A stretch of 35,912 bases of DNA from Candidatus Margulisiibacteriota bacterium (GTDB lineage: Bacteria; Margulisbacteria; Marinamargulisbacteria; UBA817): positions 1 through 35,912 of the forward strand of contig JADHOE010000013.1 of NCBI GenBank assembly GCA_016779165.1, written 5' to 3'. The translations under genes and the position numbers were made by a program. The notes beneath the pieces are model-generated. The model worked only from the letters and a program-made list of their open reading frames with translations. It did no database searches and was not told the DNA's origin. Positions 16,849 to 27,000 of the stretch are shown piece after piece (position 1 is the stretch's first letter; every line of letters begins with the position of its first letter).

Positions 16849-17724
16849 ATGAAGTTAAAATGGACAATGATTATTGTAATGTTGGTTGCCATGCTGCTGC
16901 ATGATGCCTATGGGTTGACCAGTGACGGGTTTCCGATAACGCTTCAAATGCAGTTGACATTGTATAAAGAAGGCGAATTGGTAAACGCGGATCAGGATAC
17001 CTTGCGGATAAAAATTATTTACCCGACAGATGTGTCCCGAACCGTTTTGTGGGAAAAAGACTTTGTGTTGAAAAACATTGTGAACGGTCAGGTGAATTTA
17101 ACATTAAATGGCGAGGATGATAACAACCAGTTACTGGTAGCGGATATGTTCGACCGTGAAGGCATATTTATTGAGGTGGCACTTGGTGGAAATGTGATTC
17201 GACATGATTTGGTGAGTCAGCCCTATGTGGTGAAATCTAGAATAAGTGACCATGCCCATAGCACACGTAGCATACAGGGCATTCAGGTTGAAAAAGTGGA
17301 TGTGTTGCAAGATGGTGATATTTTAATGATTAAAGATGGGAAATGGGTGCCCATGGGCGAAGATGATGGCATTGGCAACATATTAAACCCCCAAGATGAG
17401 ATTGAAACGCTTGGTGACTTGGGTGATGTAACCGTAACTGAACCCGTTGAGGGCCAGGCATTGGGTTACACCGGGTATGAATGGGTAAGCATGGTTGATC
17501 AAAAACTTAGCCCGGAAGATGTGGAGCGGTTTGCTGAAAATGCAGGATTTATAAAGGAGATCTCAAGAGATGCCATGGCCGTTGGTGAATATGAACAAAT
17601 ACGAGGCATTGGCGGAAAAATTTCGGTAGACCCACTGATTCATTTTAGTGAAAATGTGGCTATTGGTGGTGGTTTAAACGTGGGGGGGGGATTGGTGCGC
17701 CAGGGGCTCCAGTACCAACAATGA
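16849..17724 (+). CDS. Secreted fibre protein 1, N-terminal part (frame broken at G9)
   Basis: The first 291 codons of fibre 1 encode a signal peptide (MKLKWTMIIVMLVAMLLHDAYG) and a beta-rich head of about 115 residues ending in DLVSQPYVVKSRISDHAHS. A two-fold DGD-x-LMIKDGKWVPMGED / GYTGYEWVSM region follows, then a beta segment (IRGIGGKISVDP). The paralogues at 20462 and 24054 share this whole order. The frame ends at 17724 shortly after a run of nine G (17682-17690). In its paralogues the sequence simply continues, so this gene is out of frame at the tract. With ten or seven G the frame would read GGIGAPGAPVPTMTISELIL and join the next reading frame, giving a protein of about 1205 residues. 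As read, only a secreted head fragment would be made. Confidence 0.75.
   Translation: MKLKWTMIIVMLVAMLLHDAYGLTSDGFPITLQMQLTLYKEGELVNADQDTLRIKIIYPTDVSRTVLWEKDFVLKNIVNGQVNLTLNGEDDNNQLLVADMFDREGIFIEVALGGNVIRHDLVSQPYVVKSRISDHAHSTRSIQGIQVEKVDVLQDGDILMIKDGKWVPMGEDDGIGNILNPQDEIETLGDLGDVTVTEPVEGQALGYTGYEWVSMVDQKLSPEDVERFAENAGFIKEISRDAMAVGEYEQIRGIGGKISVDPLIHFSENVAIGGGLNVGGGLVRQGLQYQQ
17682..17690 (+). repeat. Homopolymer tract G9 in fibre gene 1
   Basis: Nine G lie at the head-stalk junction. The same site in fibre gene 2 has seven G and is in frame. A gain of one or a loss of two G here restores the full-length frame. Confidence 0.9.
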
Positions 17725-20465
17725 CCATTTCTGAGCTCATTTTGATGGGTGGAAAAAGCCCCATTGTCCTTCATCAAAGCGAGGATAAACTGAGTGTGTC
17801 TCACCCAATAAGAATTGAAGGAAAACAAGGGCATTTATTGAGCGGCAATGGAGAGGCTGGGCGACTGGGAATTTACAAAAGCCCGGATGAAATAATGATG
17901 GACAATGAGTTGTTGTGGGACGATGAGCGAATGCAATTGGGGATTGGCCAACTGACCAATCGCCAAGAAATGAAATTGAATGTGAGTGGTTCAACGCGGG
18001 TGAACGGTGATTTTATGGTGAGGGATAATTTGATTGAGTTGCCAACCTTTGTGAAGCGGGGCAACTTGCAACCTGTCGCATTTAGTGGGAAGTATATTGA
18101 TTTGCTGAATCGACCCAATTTGAATGATTATGTATCCAATCAAGGGTTCTCGAATAAGATTGATTTGGAATATGTTCGAAAACCCAATACCCTGGCTGAA
18201 ATTGAGCGTCGCATCGATGACTTTAATGCCACAAAATTGCCCACTATTTTTGATGATAAGTTGGCCCCATACGACCCTGCGGATAAACAAGATGCGGCCT
18301 TGAAGGATCGCCTGAGTGGCTATTTAACGATTGCTGAATCGGCCATGTTTGTGACCCACAATGGCTTAAATGAGCAGTTGGCTGATTATGCCACGACTGA
18401 GACCATACAATCTGAACTGCTATTGCCTTACATTCTAAAAGATGATGTAGCAAAGGTTGGAACAACCGGCAGTTACCGTGATATTGTTGATTGGCCCAAT
18501 GTGCTTTATTCGAGTGATTATGACAGGGATAAGGCAACATTTTACCAAGATTTTGCTACAAAAAATGAAATTGTTCGATTAACATCCAAGGAATTTAACC
18601 GTGTGTCTGGGGATATTATGGCCGATGTGTCCGCGGACTTTGTAACCAAGCAACAGTTGATTGACAAGGAATATGCCAAACAAAATGACGTGACAAATTT
18701 GTCGGTGGTGGCACGATCTGGCGAGTATACCGATGTGATTGGGGTACCTGATATTAGCGAATTTATGCCCATTTCCAATGCCGCGGATACGTTTATTGAT
18801 AGCGCTGAATTGCGAGTGAGGCTAAGTTCGTACCTAAAAATTTCTGAATTATCGGCGGTAGGAAAAACCGGGCGATTTGCAGATGTTATTGGTGCCCCAA
18901 ACATGGCGGATTATCAGCGTGTGGATGACATGGGGGGCTTTGTGTTAAAGAGCAATTATGATGCTGAGATGTTAACGGTTCAAAAAGTTGGTAGTGATAC
19001 AACCCTTAATACCGATGGTTTATTAACGGAGGAGCAATTCACCTCTGATTTGGCGAATTATGCTGCAAAAGACACCCTGAGTGCGGTAGCGACATCTGGG
19101 CAATACAGCGACTTATTGGGAACAGAGGCTGTGATTATGGATGGCGATTTAAGTGCTACATTAACGAACTACCTAACCAAAACCCGTTTGCAATCGGAAC
19201 GAGACAGCATTGATGCCACCTATTTTGATGATGCAGAACTTACGCAAAAATTAAATGCTACCAAAACCGCCATAGAGGCGCATCGAACACAACAATTGAA
19301 TGATAACTATTACACGACAGAGCAGGCGAATGCTAAAATAGATGCCGACATTGAGGCCCATAAAAATGGCGCCATGCAGACCACCATTGATGGAATGGTG
19401 GCCCCTGTGGTTCAAACCTCGGGATCGGGGAAGTTATCCGACATATTAGACCCCTATGTCAGTAATAGTGAATTGAATAATGAAATTTTTGATGAGTTAG
19501 CGAAGCTTGTGACGGATTCGACATACGAGTCCGATAAAGGCCAGTTTGCTACGGTTGCGAAAGTGAATTCAAAAATACCTGCCGGCTTGATTATTATGTG
19601 GCAAGGCACAACGGCACCAGAGGGTTGGGCACTTTGCAATGGAAGTAATGGTACCCCCGATTTGAGGGGGCGTTTTATTGTTGGTTATGGGGGTGAGTAC
19701 AGCATTAACCAAACGGGAGGAGAGGCAACGTTTACATTGTCTGAAGCCGAAATGCCAGTCCATAACCATACGGCATCATCCGACGATGGAAGTGCGTCAA
19801 ATTCCCTATTAGCATCACATAAGCATGCTGGCACAGACAGTAATGATGAGGACTATTCCCATACCCATAGTGGCACACTTGACCCTGAAGACCTTGCCCA
19901 TGAGCATGAAAGAACATACTCGGATGCGACTGCTGACCATAAGCATAACGGGTATGCTGACGAGAGAACCCCAACCCATAGGCATGGCCGGCATGGGGCA
20001 AATGGCATTGCAAATTATGGCGGAAGTCACAAACATAACGGGTTAACCCTTTCGAGCGGTACAGGCATAAGAAATGATGATTTTAATTATGGTGGCGGAG
20101 CGGGGGCGGGGATTCAACAAGGAAATGGCGATAATGGGTACTTGTATACTGATTCTCAAGGAAATCACTGGCACAACAATATGACATCTTACGACTCATC
20201 TCATGCGCATGATGATGTTTCCATTGGGGGGCATGGCGATCACAAGCACTCATTAACAATTCATAATTCGACAACATTTTCACATGGCCATTCGTTAACA
20301 GCCGCGGAGGTGTCAAATGCTACTTTTTCACATCCGCATACATTATCGTTTAGTTCTGTTAACTTGAGCCATCTGCATACGATTACCTTAGAGACAACAG
20401 GGAAAAGTAGCACCATTGATAACCGGCCAGCCTTTTACACATTGGCGTATATTATGAAGAAATGA
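17721..20465 (+). CDS. Secreted fibre protein 1, stalk, tail-collar and HxH needle part
   Basis: This 914-codon frame holds the rest of fibre 1. The stalk has repeats of the tail-fibre type SGxYxDLxxxPxxxxY (for example VAFSGKYIDLLNRPNLNDY, VARSGEYTDVIGVPD, VGKTGRFADVIGAPNM) alternating with helical linkers. A phage tail-collar domain starts near residue 619 (PAGLIIMWQGTTAPEGWALC, then DLRGRFIVGYG, TGGEATFTLSEAEMPVHNHT). The final 200 residues carry thirteen HxH motifs and end in DNRPAFYTLAYIMKK, the usual tail-collar terminus. Its ATG overlaps the upstream TGA (ATGA), so reinitiation could yield some product, but without a signal peptide. It overlaps fibre gene 2 by ATGA. Confidence 0.75.
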   Translation: MTISELILMGGKSPIVLHQSEDKLSVSHPIRIEGKQGHLLSGNGEAGRLGIYKSPDEIMMDNELLWDDERMQLGIGQLTNRQEMKLNVSGSTRVNGDFMVRDNLIELPTFVKRGNLQPVAFSGKYIDLLNRPNLNDYVSNQGFSNKIDLEYVRKPNTLAEIERRIDDFNATKLPTIFDDKLAPYDPADKQDAALKDRLSGYLTIAESAMFVTHNGLNEQLADYATTETIQSELLLPYILKDDVAKVGTTGSYRDIVDWPNVLYSSDYDRDKATFYQDFATKNEIVRLTSKEFNRVSGDIMADVSADFVTKQQLIDKEYAKQNDVTNLSVVARSGEYTDVIGVPDISEFMPISNAADTFIDSAELRVRLSSYLKISELSAVGKTGRFADVIGAPNMADYQRVDDMGGFVLKSNYDAEMLTVQKVGSDTTLNTDGLLTEEQFTSDLANYAAKDTLSAVATSGQYSDLLGTEAVIMDGDLSATLTNYLTKTRLQSERDSIDATYFDDAELTQKLNATKTAIEAHRTQQLNDNYYTTEQANAKIDADIEAHKNGAMQTTIDGMVAPVVQTSGSGKLSDILDPYVSNSELNNEIFDELAKLVTDSTYESDKGQFATVAKVNSKIPAGLIIMWQGTTAPEGWALCNGSNGTPDLRGRFIVGYGGEYSINQTGGEATFTLSEAEMPVHNHTASSDDGSASNSLLASHKHAGTDSNDEDYSHTHSGTLDPEDLAHEHERTYSDATADHKHNGYADERTPTHRHGRHGANGIANYGGSHKHNGLTLSSGTGIRNDDFNYGGGAGAGIQQGNGDNGYLYTDSQGNHWHNNMTSYDSSHAHDDVSIGGHGDHKHSLTIHNSTTFSHGHSLTAAEVSNATFSHPHTLSFSSVNLSHLHTITLETTGKSSTIDNRPAFYTLAYIMKK

Positions 20466-23400
20466 AAGGAAGGGGCATAATTCGTATTGTTGCCATGGTA
20501 ATACTGATTTTAGCGATGTTGGGTATTGGGGCGTTTGCTGAGGGTGAGAATGATACCCCATTGATGCTGCATATTGAGTTAATGTTGGTTCAAAATGGGC
20601 AGCCATTTTTAGAAGAAACGGCATCGATTGTGTTGGAATTAACCGGGCAGGGGGTGAATGGGTATGAGGTCATGTGGCGCAAAACATTTGGAGATGCGGC
20701 CATTTTAAACGGGCAGGTTCGTTTGCGGCTGACAGGCAGCGATGACAATGGGAAACTTTTGGTGAGTGAGATGTTTGATGCCACCAATTTAAAGTTGAAT
20801 GTGACCATTAATAATACATCCGCACAATTGGATTTAATTCAACAACCCTATGCCATTAAATCGAATATGTCGGATGTGGCCCACAATGTTACTGCATTGC
20901 AAGGGGTGCCCATTAAGTATGCTGAAAACGTGCAAGATGGTGACCTGTTGGTAATGAAGGATGGTGAGTGGGTAGTAATGGGGGAAGATGATGGCTTGTC
21001 GGTGATGGGAAACGACGCAACAGTAAGCGAGTTGGTAGATTTAACTGATGTGCGCATTACCAACCTTGGGACCGGTGATATTTTGGGGTTTGATGGCACG
21101 CAATGGGTGAATACCATTGATCAGCAACTGGGCGAGCGTGAAGTGGATCAAATTATTGAAGCTGCGGGTTATATAAAAACGGTTGGTGAGGATATAATAT
21201 CACCTGGGGTATACAATAATATTCGTGGGTTTGGTGGAAAAGTCAAGGTAGACCCAATGGTTCAGTTATTGGATCAAACCACCGTTTCTGGTGATGTAAT
21301 GGTGGGGGGGGACATTGGGGCGGCTATATTCCCAGTGAGCAAGGTGCAGGCCAGCCGTTGGGTGATGAAAGGGGATGATATCAACACCGAGATCACGGCA
21401 TCAAACAACCAATTGCACCTGAGCACGCCTGCAACCATTGCGGAAAAGCTGGGTGTGGTGATTAGCGGTGCAGGAACCGAAAATCGACTGGCAGTGTTTC
21501 AGAGCAGTGATGAATTGGTTGCGGTGGATGCCTTGATATGGGATGAGGCGAAAAAACAGTTGGGTCTGGGGGCCCTAAGCGATATTACCAGCATTAAACT
21601 TAATGTTGATGGTGGGACACGCATTGATGGCGAGTTTTTTGTGAAAGGTGAGGTGCTTGCCATTGATGATTACGTTACTTTTGATGAATTGGCCAGGGTG
21701 GCAACGACGGGGGTGTATGAGGACCTGCTGGATCGTCCAGATTTAAGTGAGTTGATATTGGCGGACAACCTTGATGCCATGTTGGCGGATGCCTTAATGA
21801 ATAAATCGGCAGTGAACGCTGACATTGATACACGCATTGGGGAATTTAATGATGGCCGCTTAATAACAGCGTTTGAAACGGCCTTGTTGCCATACGACAC
21901 CACTGAAACATTCAATGAAAAATTAGCCAGTGAAATGGCAGATTACTATACCCGCGATGCCGCCAATGATGCCTTGGTGGATAACGGTGAGTTGGCGGCA
22001 ACCTTGCAAAATTATTCGACCACACAAAAAATAAAGGAAGAACTGCTTCAGCCATACATGCGTAGTGAGGGGGTGTCTGTTATCGGAACATCTGGCGAAT
22101 TCGAGGACTTGGTGGATGAACCAAGCATGGTGGTGAGCGAGGATTATGAAGCTGATAAGCAAACCTTTGAAAATGACTTTGAAACCAAGGAACGAATGAA
22201 TGCCCATGTTGACGATGAATCTGAGCGCATGCGCCTGGGCGTACTGGCAGATGTTGCCCGAAATTATGTAACCAAACAACAATTAATTGATGAAGGATTT
22301 GCTCGGCAGGACACGGTGTTGGTGTTGGCCAATGTGGCTCGCAGCGGGCAATACAGCGATTTAAGAAATGCCCCTGACTTGGCCCCATTGATGACACGAT
22401 CGTTGGTAACTAAGGATTATCAATCGGCCGGTGATATTGGGGAGTTGTTACAGGGGTATGTGAAGCGTGAAGGGTTGCAGCCTGTGGTGCAAAGTGGGTC
22501 GTTTTTTGATTTGGTTGATGAGCCAACGATGACAGATTACATGCGTGTGACTGACATGGAGAACTATGTAACCGATAGCAGTTTTAATGGCGATATGATG
22601 ACGGTGCTAAAGACTGACGACGTGGGGACCATTAACTTGGACGGTGTTTTAACCACGGCATTTGTAAGCGAGGAGCTTCAAAAATATGCCAAGAAATCAG
22701 ACATTGCGACAGTGGCCTTTACGGGTAAATTTAATAATTTGCTTGGTATTTCAAGCGTCATTACCAATGGGAAACTAAGCCGTGAACTACTAAATTACAG
22801 CACCAAAATTGAGTTAAATGAAGAGCGGGGGCGCATTGATACCGTGTATTATGATGATGTCGAAATAACTGCTAGATTAAATGACTTGAATTCAACCATT
22901 GTTGCTGAACGAAACCGTGAACTTAGCGATAACTATTATTCAAAAACTGAAGGTGATGCTGCCATTGATGCAGCAATTGACACGCACCACATTAATACTG
23001 TTTCAGCAGCAATTTCTTCGGCTGTTGCCAACGTTGCCACCAATGAGCATATTGACATTGAATTGGAGAACATGGCCCTAAAAACTGAATTGAATGCCGC
23101 TGTTGATGCGTTTGAGACGCCATATTTAACAAAGGCGAAATATGATGGTGATAAACCAATTTATTCCACAATGGACTATTTGCACAAGCGATTGCCAAGG
23201 GGCTCAATTTTAATGTGGAACAGGGCCACCATTCCTGATGGGTGGGAATTATGCACCAATCTAAATGGCCGTTTTATTGTTGGGATGGGCAATGGGTACA
23301 ACCTTAATCAAACGGGTGGTTTTAATCATATAACGATTACCAAAGATCAGATGCCCACCCATGCACATGGAGCGTCATCCACATCAAAATTAGGGTCGCA

Positions 23401-24046
23401 TAGCCATGAAGGAACCAGCACAAGCACAGAAACGTATGACCACGACCATACGGGAACCATTACAGATGCGGGGGTGAAGCATAAGCATACCTATAGCATC
23501 GGGAAACAAGATACCAATCATACGCATAATTTTATTATTAATCATAAGCCCGGGCTGACCCACGCACATGGCACTAACAATGGTGGGCACCATAAGCATA
23601 CCAGTATTATTGCAACGGATAGGAGTACGGTTAACATAATACGCAACGATGACTTTAACAATACAAACCCAGGGCTTGGAAATAATGAAGGGAATGGTGC
23701 CTCTTGGCAAGGTGGATCTATCAAAAATGGGTACATATACACTGGCCCAGCTGGGGGGCATAATCATCCAATTCCCGATGAAACCGTAAGCCATCCCCAT
23801 GCACTGAGCACGGGTAATCAATTAACAAGCCACCGTCATCTCGCAAGAATCACCGACACATCATCTGCGCATGAGCATAACATCAGCGGAATTAACAATG
23901 TGACACGAGCGCACAATCACACGGTAACAGTGACAGGTGAGGACATGAAGCACAACCATAGCATTACCGTTGATGCTTTAGGGGGGGGGCAATCGTATGA
24001 TAATCGCCCCCCATATTATGCATTGAAATTTATAAAAAAATTGTAG
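20462..24046 (+). CDS. Secreted HxH tail-collar fibre protein 2
   Basis: This intact 1194-residue paralogue has a signal peptide (to about AFA at residue 26) and a beta head with MWRKTFGDAAILNGQVRLRL and SEMFD, ending in LIQQPYAIKSNMSDVAHN. DGDLLVMKDGEWVVMGED and FDGTQWVNT follow. The stalk (about 400-900) has five SGxYxDL-type repeats. The tail-collar domain begins near residue 911 (LPRGSILMWNRATIPDGWEL, LNGRFIVGMGNGYNLNQTGG, KDQMPTHAHG). The needle has thirteen HxH motifs and ends DNRPPYYALKFIKKL. HxH motifs coordinate iron along the trimer axis of the T4 long tail fibre tip, so a homotrimer is likely. Surface attachment of some kind is inferred; the ligand is unknown. A G9 tract sits 15 codons before the end. 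Confidence 0.78.
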   Translation: MKGRGIIRIVAMVILILAMLGIGAFAEGENDTPLMLHIELMLVQNGQPFLEETASIVLELTGQGVNGYEVMWRKTFGDAAILNGQVRLRLTGSDDNGKLLVSEMFDATNLKLNVTINNTSAQLDLIQQPYAIKSNMSDVAHNVTALQGVPIKYAENVQDGDLLVMKDGEWVVMGEDDGLSVMGNDATVSELVDLTDVRITNLGTGDILGFDGTQWVNTIDQQLGEREVDQIIEAAGYIKTVGEDIISPGVYNNIRGFGGKVKVDPMVQLLDQTTVSGDVMVGGDIGAAIFPVSKVQASRWVMKGDDINTEITASNNQLHLSTPATIAEKLGVVISGAGTENRLAVFQSSDELVAVDALIWDEAKKQLGLGALSDITSIKLNVDGGTRIDGEFFVKGEVLAIDDYVTFDELARVATTGVYEDLLDRPDLSELILADNLDAMLADALMNKSAVNADIDTRIGEFNDGRLITAFETALLPYDTTETFNEKLASEMADYYTRDAANDALVDNGELAATLQNYSTTQKIKEELLQPYMRSEGVSVIGTSGEFEDLVDEPSMVVSEDYEADKQTFENDFETKERMNAHVDDESERMRLGVLADVARNYVTKQQLIDEGFARQDTVLVLANVARSGQYSDLRNAPDLAPLMTRSLVTKDYQSAGDIGELLQGYVKREGLQPVVQSGSFFDLVDEPTMTDYMRVTDMENYVTDSSFNGDMMTVLKTDDVGTINLDGVLTTAFVSEELQKYAKKSDIATVAFTGKFNNLLGISSVITNGKLSRELLNYSTKIELNEERGRIDTVYYDDVEITARLNDLNSTIVAERNRELSDNYYSKTEGDAAIDAAIDTHHINTVSAAISSAVANVATNEHIDIELENMALKTELNAAVDAFETPYLTKAKYDGDKPIYSTMDYLHKRLPRGSILMWNRATIPDGWELCTNLNGRFIVGMGNGYNLNQTGGFNHITITKDQMPTHAHGASSTSKLGSHSHEGTSTSTETYDHDHTGTITDAGVKHKHTYSIGKQDTNHTHNFIINHKPGLTHAHGTNNGGHHKHTSIIATDRSTVNIIRNDDFNNTNPGLGNNEGNGASWQGGSIKNGYIYTGPAGGHNHPIPDETVSHPHALSTGNQLTSHRHLARITDTSSAHEHNISGINNVTRAHNHTVTVTGEDMKHNHSITVDALGGGQSYDNRPPYYALKFIKKL
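21304..21310 (+). repeat. G7 tract in fibre gene 2 (equivalent of the G9 site in gene 1)
   Basis: Seven G encode the GG of VGGDIGAA at the head-stalk junction, at the same place as the G9 that breaks gene 1. At seven G the reading frame is open. Confidence 0.85.
23981..23989 (+). repeat. Homopolymer tract G9 near the 3' end of fibre gene 2
   Basis: Nine G encode GGG (residues 1174-1176) just before the conserved C-terminal strand. One extra G gives GGGAIV and a stop; one fewer gives a short unrelated tail and a stop. Either slip would remove the DNRPPYYALKF terminus. Confidence 0.9.
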
Positions 24047-24053
24047 GAGCATT

Positions 24054-27000
24054 ATGAAAATTAAACAGACATGGTTACCATATGGATTTGCAATACTACT
24101 GGCATTGATGTTACCCAGCATGCTGCTTGCCTTTGGCACTGGCAACGTGTCGCTGAAGGCCAAGTTGATGGTGGCCTTGAATGGGGAACTGGTGAATCGA
24201 ATGGATCAATCACTGGATGTGAAATTGGTGAAAATCAATGGTGCTCAACGGGATGTGTTGTGGGACAAAGAATTGGCGGGGGTGACCATTGCGAATGGGG
24301 AATTGAACCTGAATCTACAGGGTGAAGACCGCCATGGGGTGGCATTGAGTGCTGCCATGTTCGATAATGATGGGGTGGTATTAACCATTCAGTTGGATGG
24401 TGAAGAAGTTGCCTTGGATATGGTCAGTCAACCCTATGCCATCAAGTCGACCATTAGCGATGAGACCCACAATGCACGGGCATTGCAGGGCATTCGGGTA
24501 CGTTTGGTGGATGACGTTAAGGATGGCGATGTGTTAATGATAAAAGATGGGGAGTGGGTGGCTAGCGGCAAAGAGGATGGGTTTACAGGTATATCCGATG
24601 ATGCCGAGCGTCAAAATATTTTGAGCGCATTGGATAACGTGACCATTGAAGGTGTGGATGAATTGAATCTGTTGGGCTTTGACGGCAGTGGTTGGCGCAA
24701 TGTGAAAGACAAGCAACTGACAGAGGCCGATGTTCGAAATATTTTGGAGAGAAAGGGGTATTTAAAGGAAGTTCAGATGACAGCCATGGCTGCCACTACT
24801 TACCCACAAATAACGGGTATTGGCGGAAAGATAAGCACCGACCCTGGCATTGAAATTCAGGGACAAACAATGATTCAAGGGGGCCTTATATTGGATGGGC
24901 AAATGGGCAGTGATGCAGCGCCCATACCCCATGCCTATGTTCGGAAAATAACCGTGGATGGCCCTGAAAACGACGTGGTGATTAAGGAAGATGCCGACGA
25001 GGTGCTTGTGGATTCCCCCATTAAAATTGATGAACGGTTGGGGGTTGCAATAAGCGCAACGGGTAAATCCAGCGCCATTGGCGTCTTTCGAAGTTCTGAT
25101 GAGCTGGCTTATGTGCCGGGGCTAATGTGGGATAAGCAATTAAAGCAATTTTGGTTGGGTGAGGTAAGCCCATTGGATGCCATTCGAATGAATGTGGAGG
25201 GTGGGTTTCGCGTGAATGGGCCCTTCGTTTTGAAGGACACGCCCATTGAATTTGATGATTATGTTCAATACAGTGATTTGGCGGCTGTTGCGACAAGTGG
25301 GCAATACCGTGATATTACCGAATCACCCGATTATACCAAGCATGTGTTAGTCACCGCATTTGAAGACGCGTTGGCGTTAAATTATTACAATAGCGATGAA
25401 TTATCGGGTAAAATTGAAGAAAAAATTAGCCGCTTTGCAAATGGGGCTACGCTTCAATCGGCCTTAAATGATACATTGGCCGACTATACCACTCGCACCG
25501 CTGCAAACGATAGAATAACAGCCACCTTGAGCGACTACCCAGCCCAACAAACCATGCAGGATCTATTTGTTGATAGCAGTGCCCTAACCGATACCCTTCG
25601 GGCATATTCAACCGTCCCAAGCTTAAATGCTGACATTTTGGTTGATTACATGCTAACCAGGGACGTGTCTGAGGTTGGAAAGTCAGGGAGTTATACGGAT
25701 ATTTTAAATTGGCCGAATGTGGTGCAAAAGAATGCGTATAATACGGATAAGCAAGGCTTTTATGATCGCTATGCGAGTAAAGGGGAATTGCTAGAAGCAT
25801 TGGCGAATGATTTTAGGGCCAACAGCATTCAAGCAAAAAATGTGATAACAACGGATTATGTATCCAAAACTCAGCTAAAAAATGAATTGTTTGTGACACA
25901 AGGGGTGCTGGATGATTTGGCCATTGTTGCAGAAACTGGTCGCTATGATGACTTGTTGAACACACCCGATATATCGGCATTTATGACAGAATCAGAATTA
26001 AATGATGCGTTATTGGATGAGAATGAACTAAGTTCTGAATTAATTAAGTATATTCAATCCTCGGAGGTATCAGCGGTAGCGAAAACCGGTCGGTTTGATG
26101 ATTTTATTGATAAGCCCAATATGTCCGAGTACATGCTGGTATCGGATATGGGCAATTACCTTAAAAACGATTCGTTTGAACGTGAACTCTTAACCGTGCA
26201 ACGCACGGGTAACTTGCCCGATTTAAGTGGCTTTCAAACCACCAGTGATTGGTTGGCTATACTGGGAGACTATACAGAATCTGAAACGCTGCAGCAAGTG
26301 GCGTTCACAGGTCAGTATGTAGATTTGGTGGATGAAGAAGCGGTGGTTGAAGACCAAGAACTGACCCAAACATTAAGCGACTATGCCACCTTGGAGGATT
26401 TGGCCAATGAACGCAGCCAAATAGATGCGTTGTATTTTGATGAAGCTGAATTAACCGCCACATTAAATGAGTTTACAACTGATGTTAAGGGAACATTATC
26501 ATCAACATTTACGAATCAGCTGTATACCAAGTCTGAATTTAATAACCAGATTGCCCAAAAATTGGAAACCCATCGAACCACAGAGCTTATTCCCGATGTG
26601 AACGATGCCATTTCAGACTCACGGTTAAAAAGCACCTTAAATAGTCAGTTGCAGCAAAACCATGTGGCAGAAAGTCAGGTGCCTGCCATGGTGGCAGCTA
26701 GAGTGACTGATCGAGTGACGGTGTCTCATTACAACGCCTACAACAGCACATTGGCAACCAACCCTTATTTTAGTGCGTGGTTTCCCAGAGGCATGATTGC
26801 CATGTGGCGAGGCAGCACCCCCCCCGATGGGTGGGTGTTATGCAATGCTACCAGCCAAAGCAATTACCCAAATGAACAAATTCCCGATTTAAGTGGTCGA
26901 TTTATTGTAAGCACTGGCAGTGGGTATACAATGGGCAATACTGGGGGAAGCACAACACTGACCATTACAACCGAGAATTTGCCCAGCCATACCCATGCGG

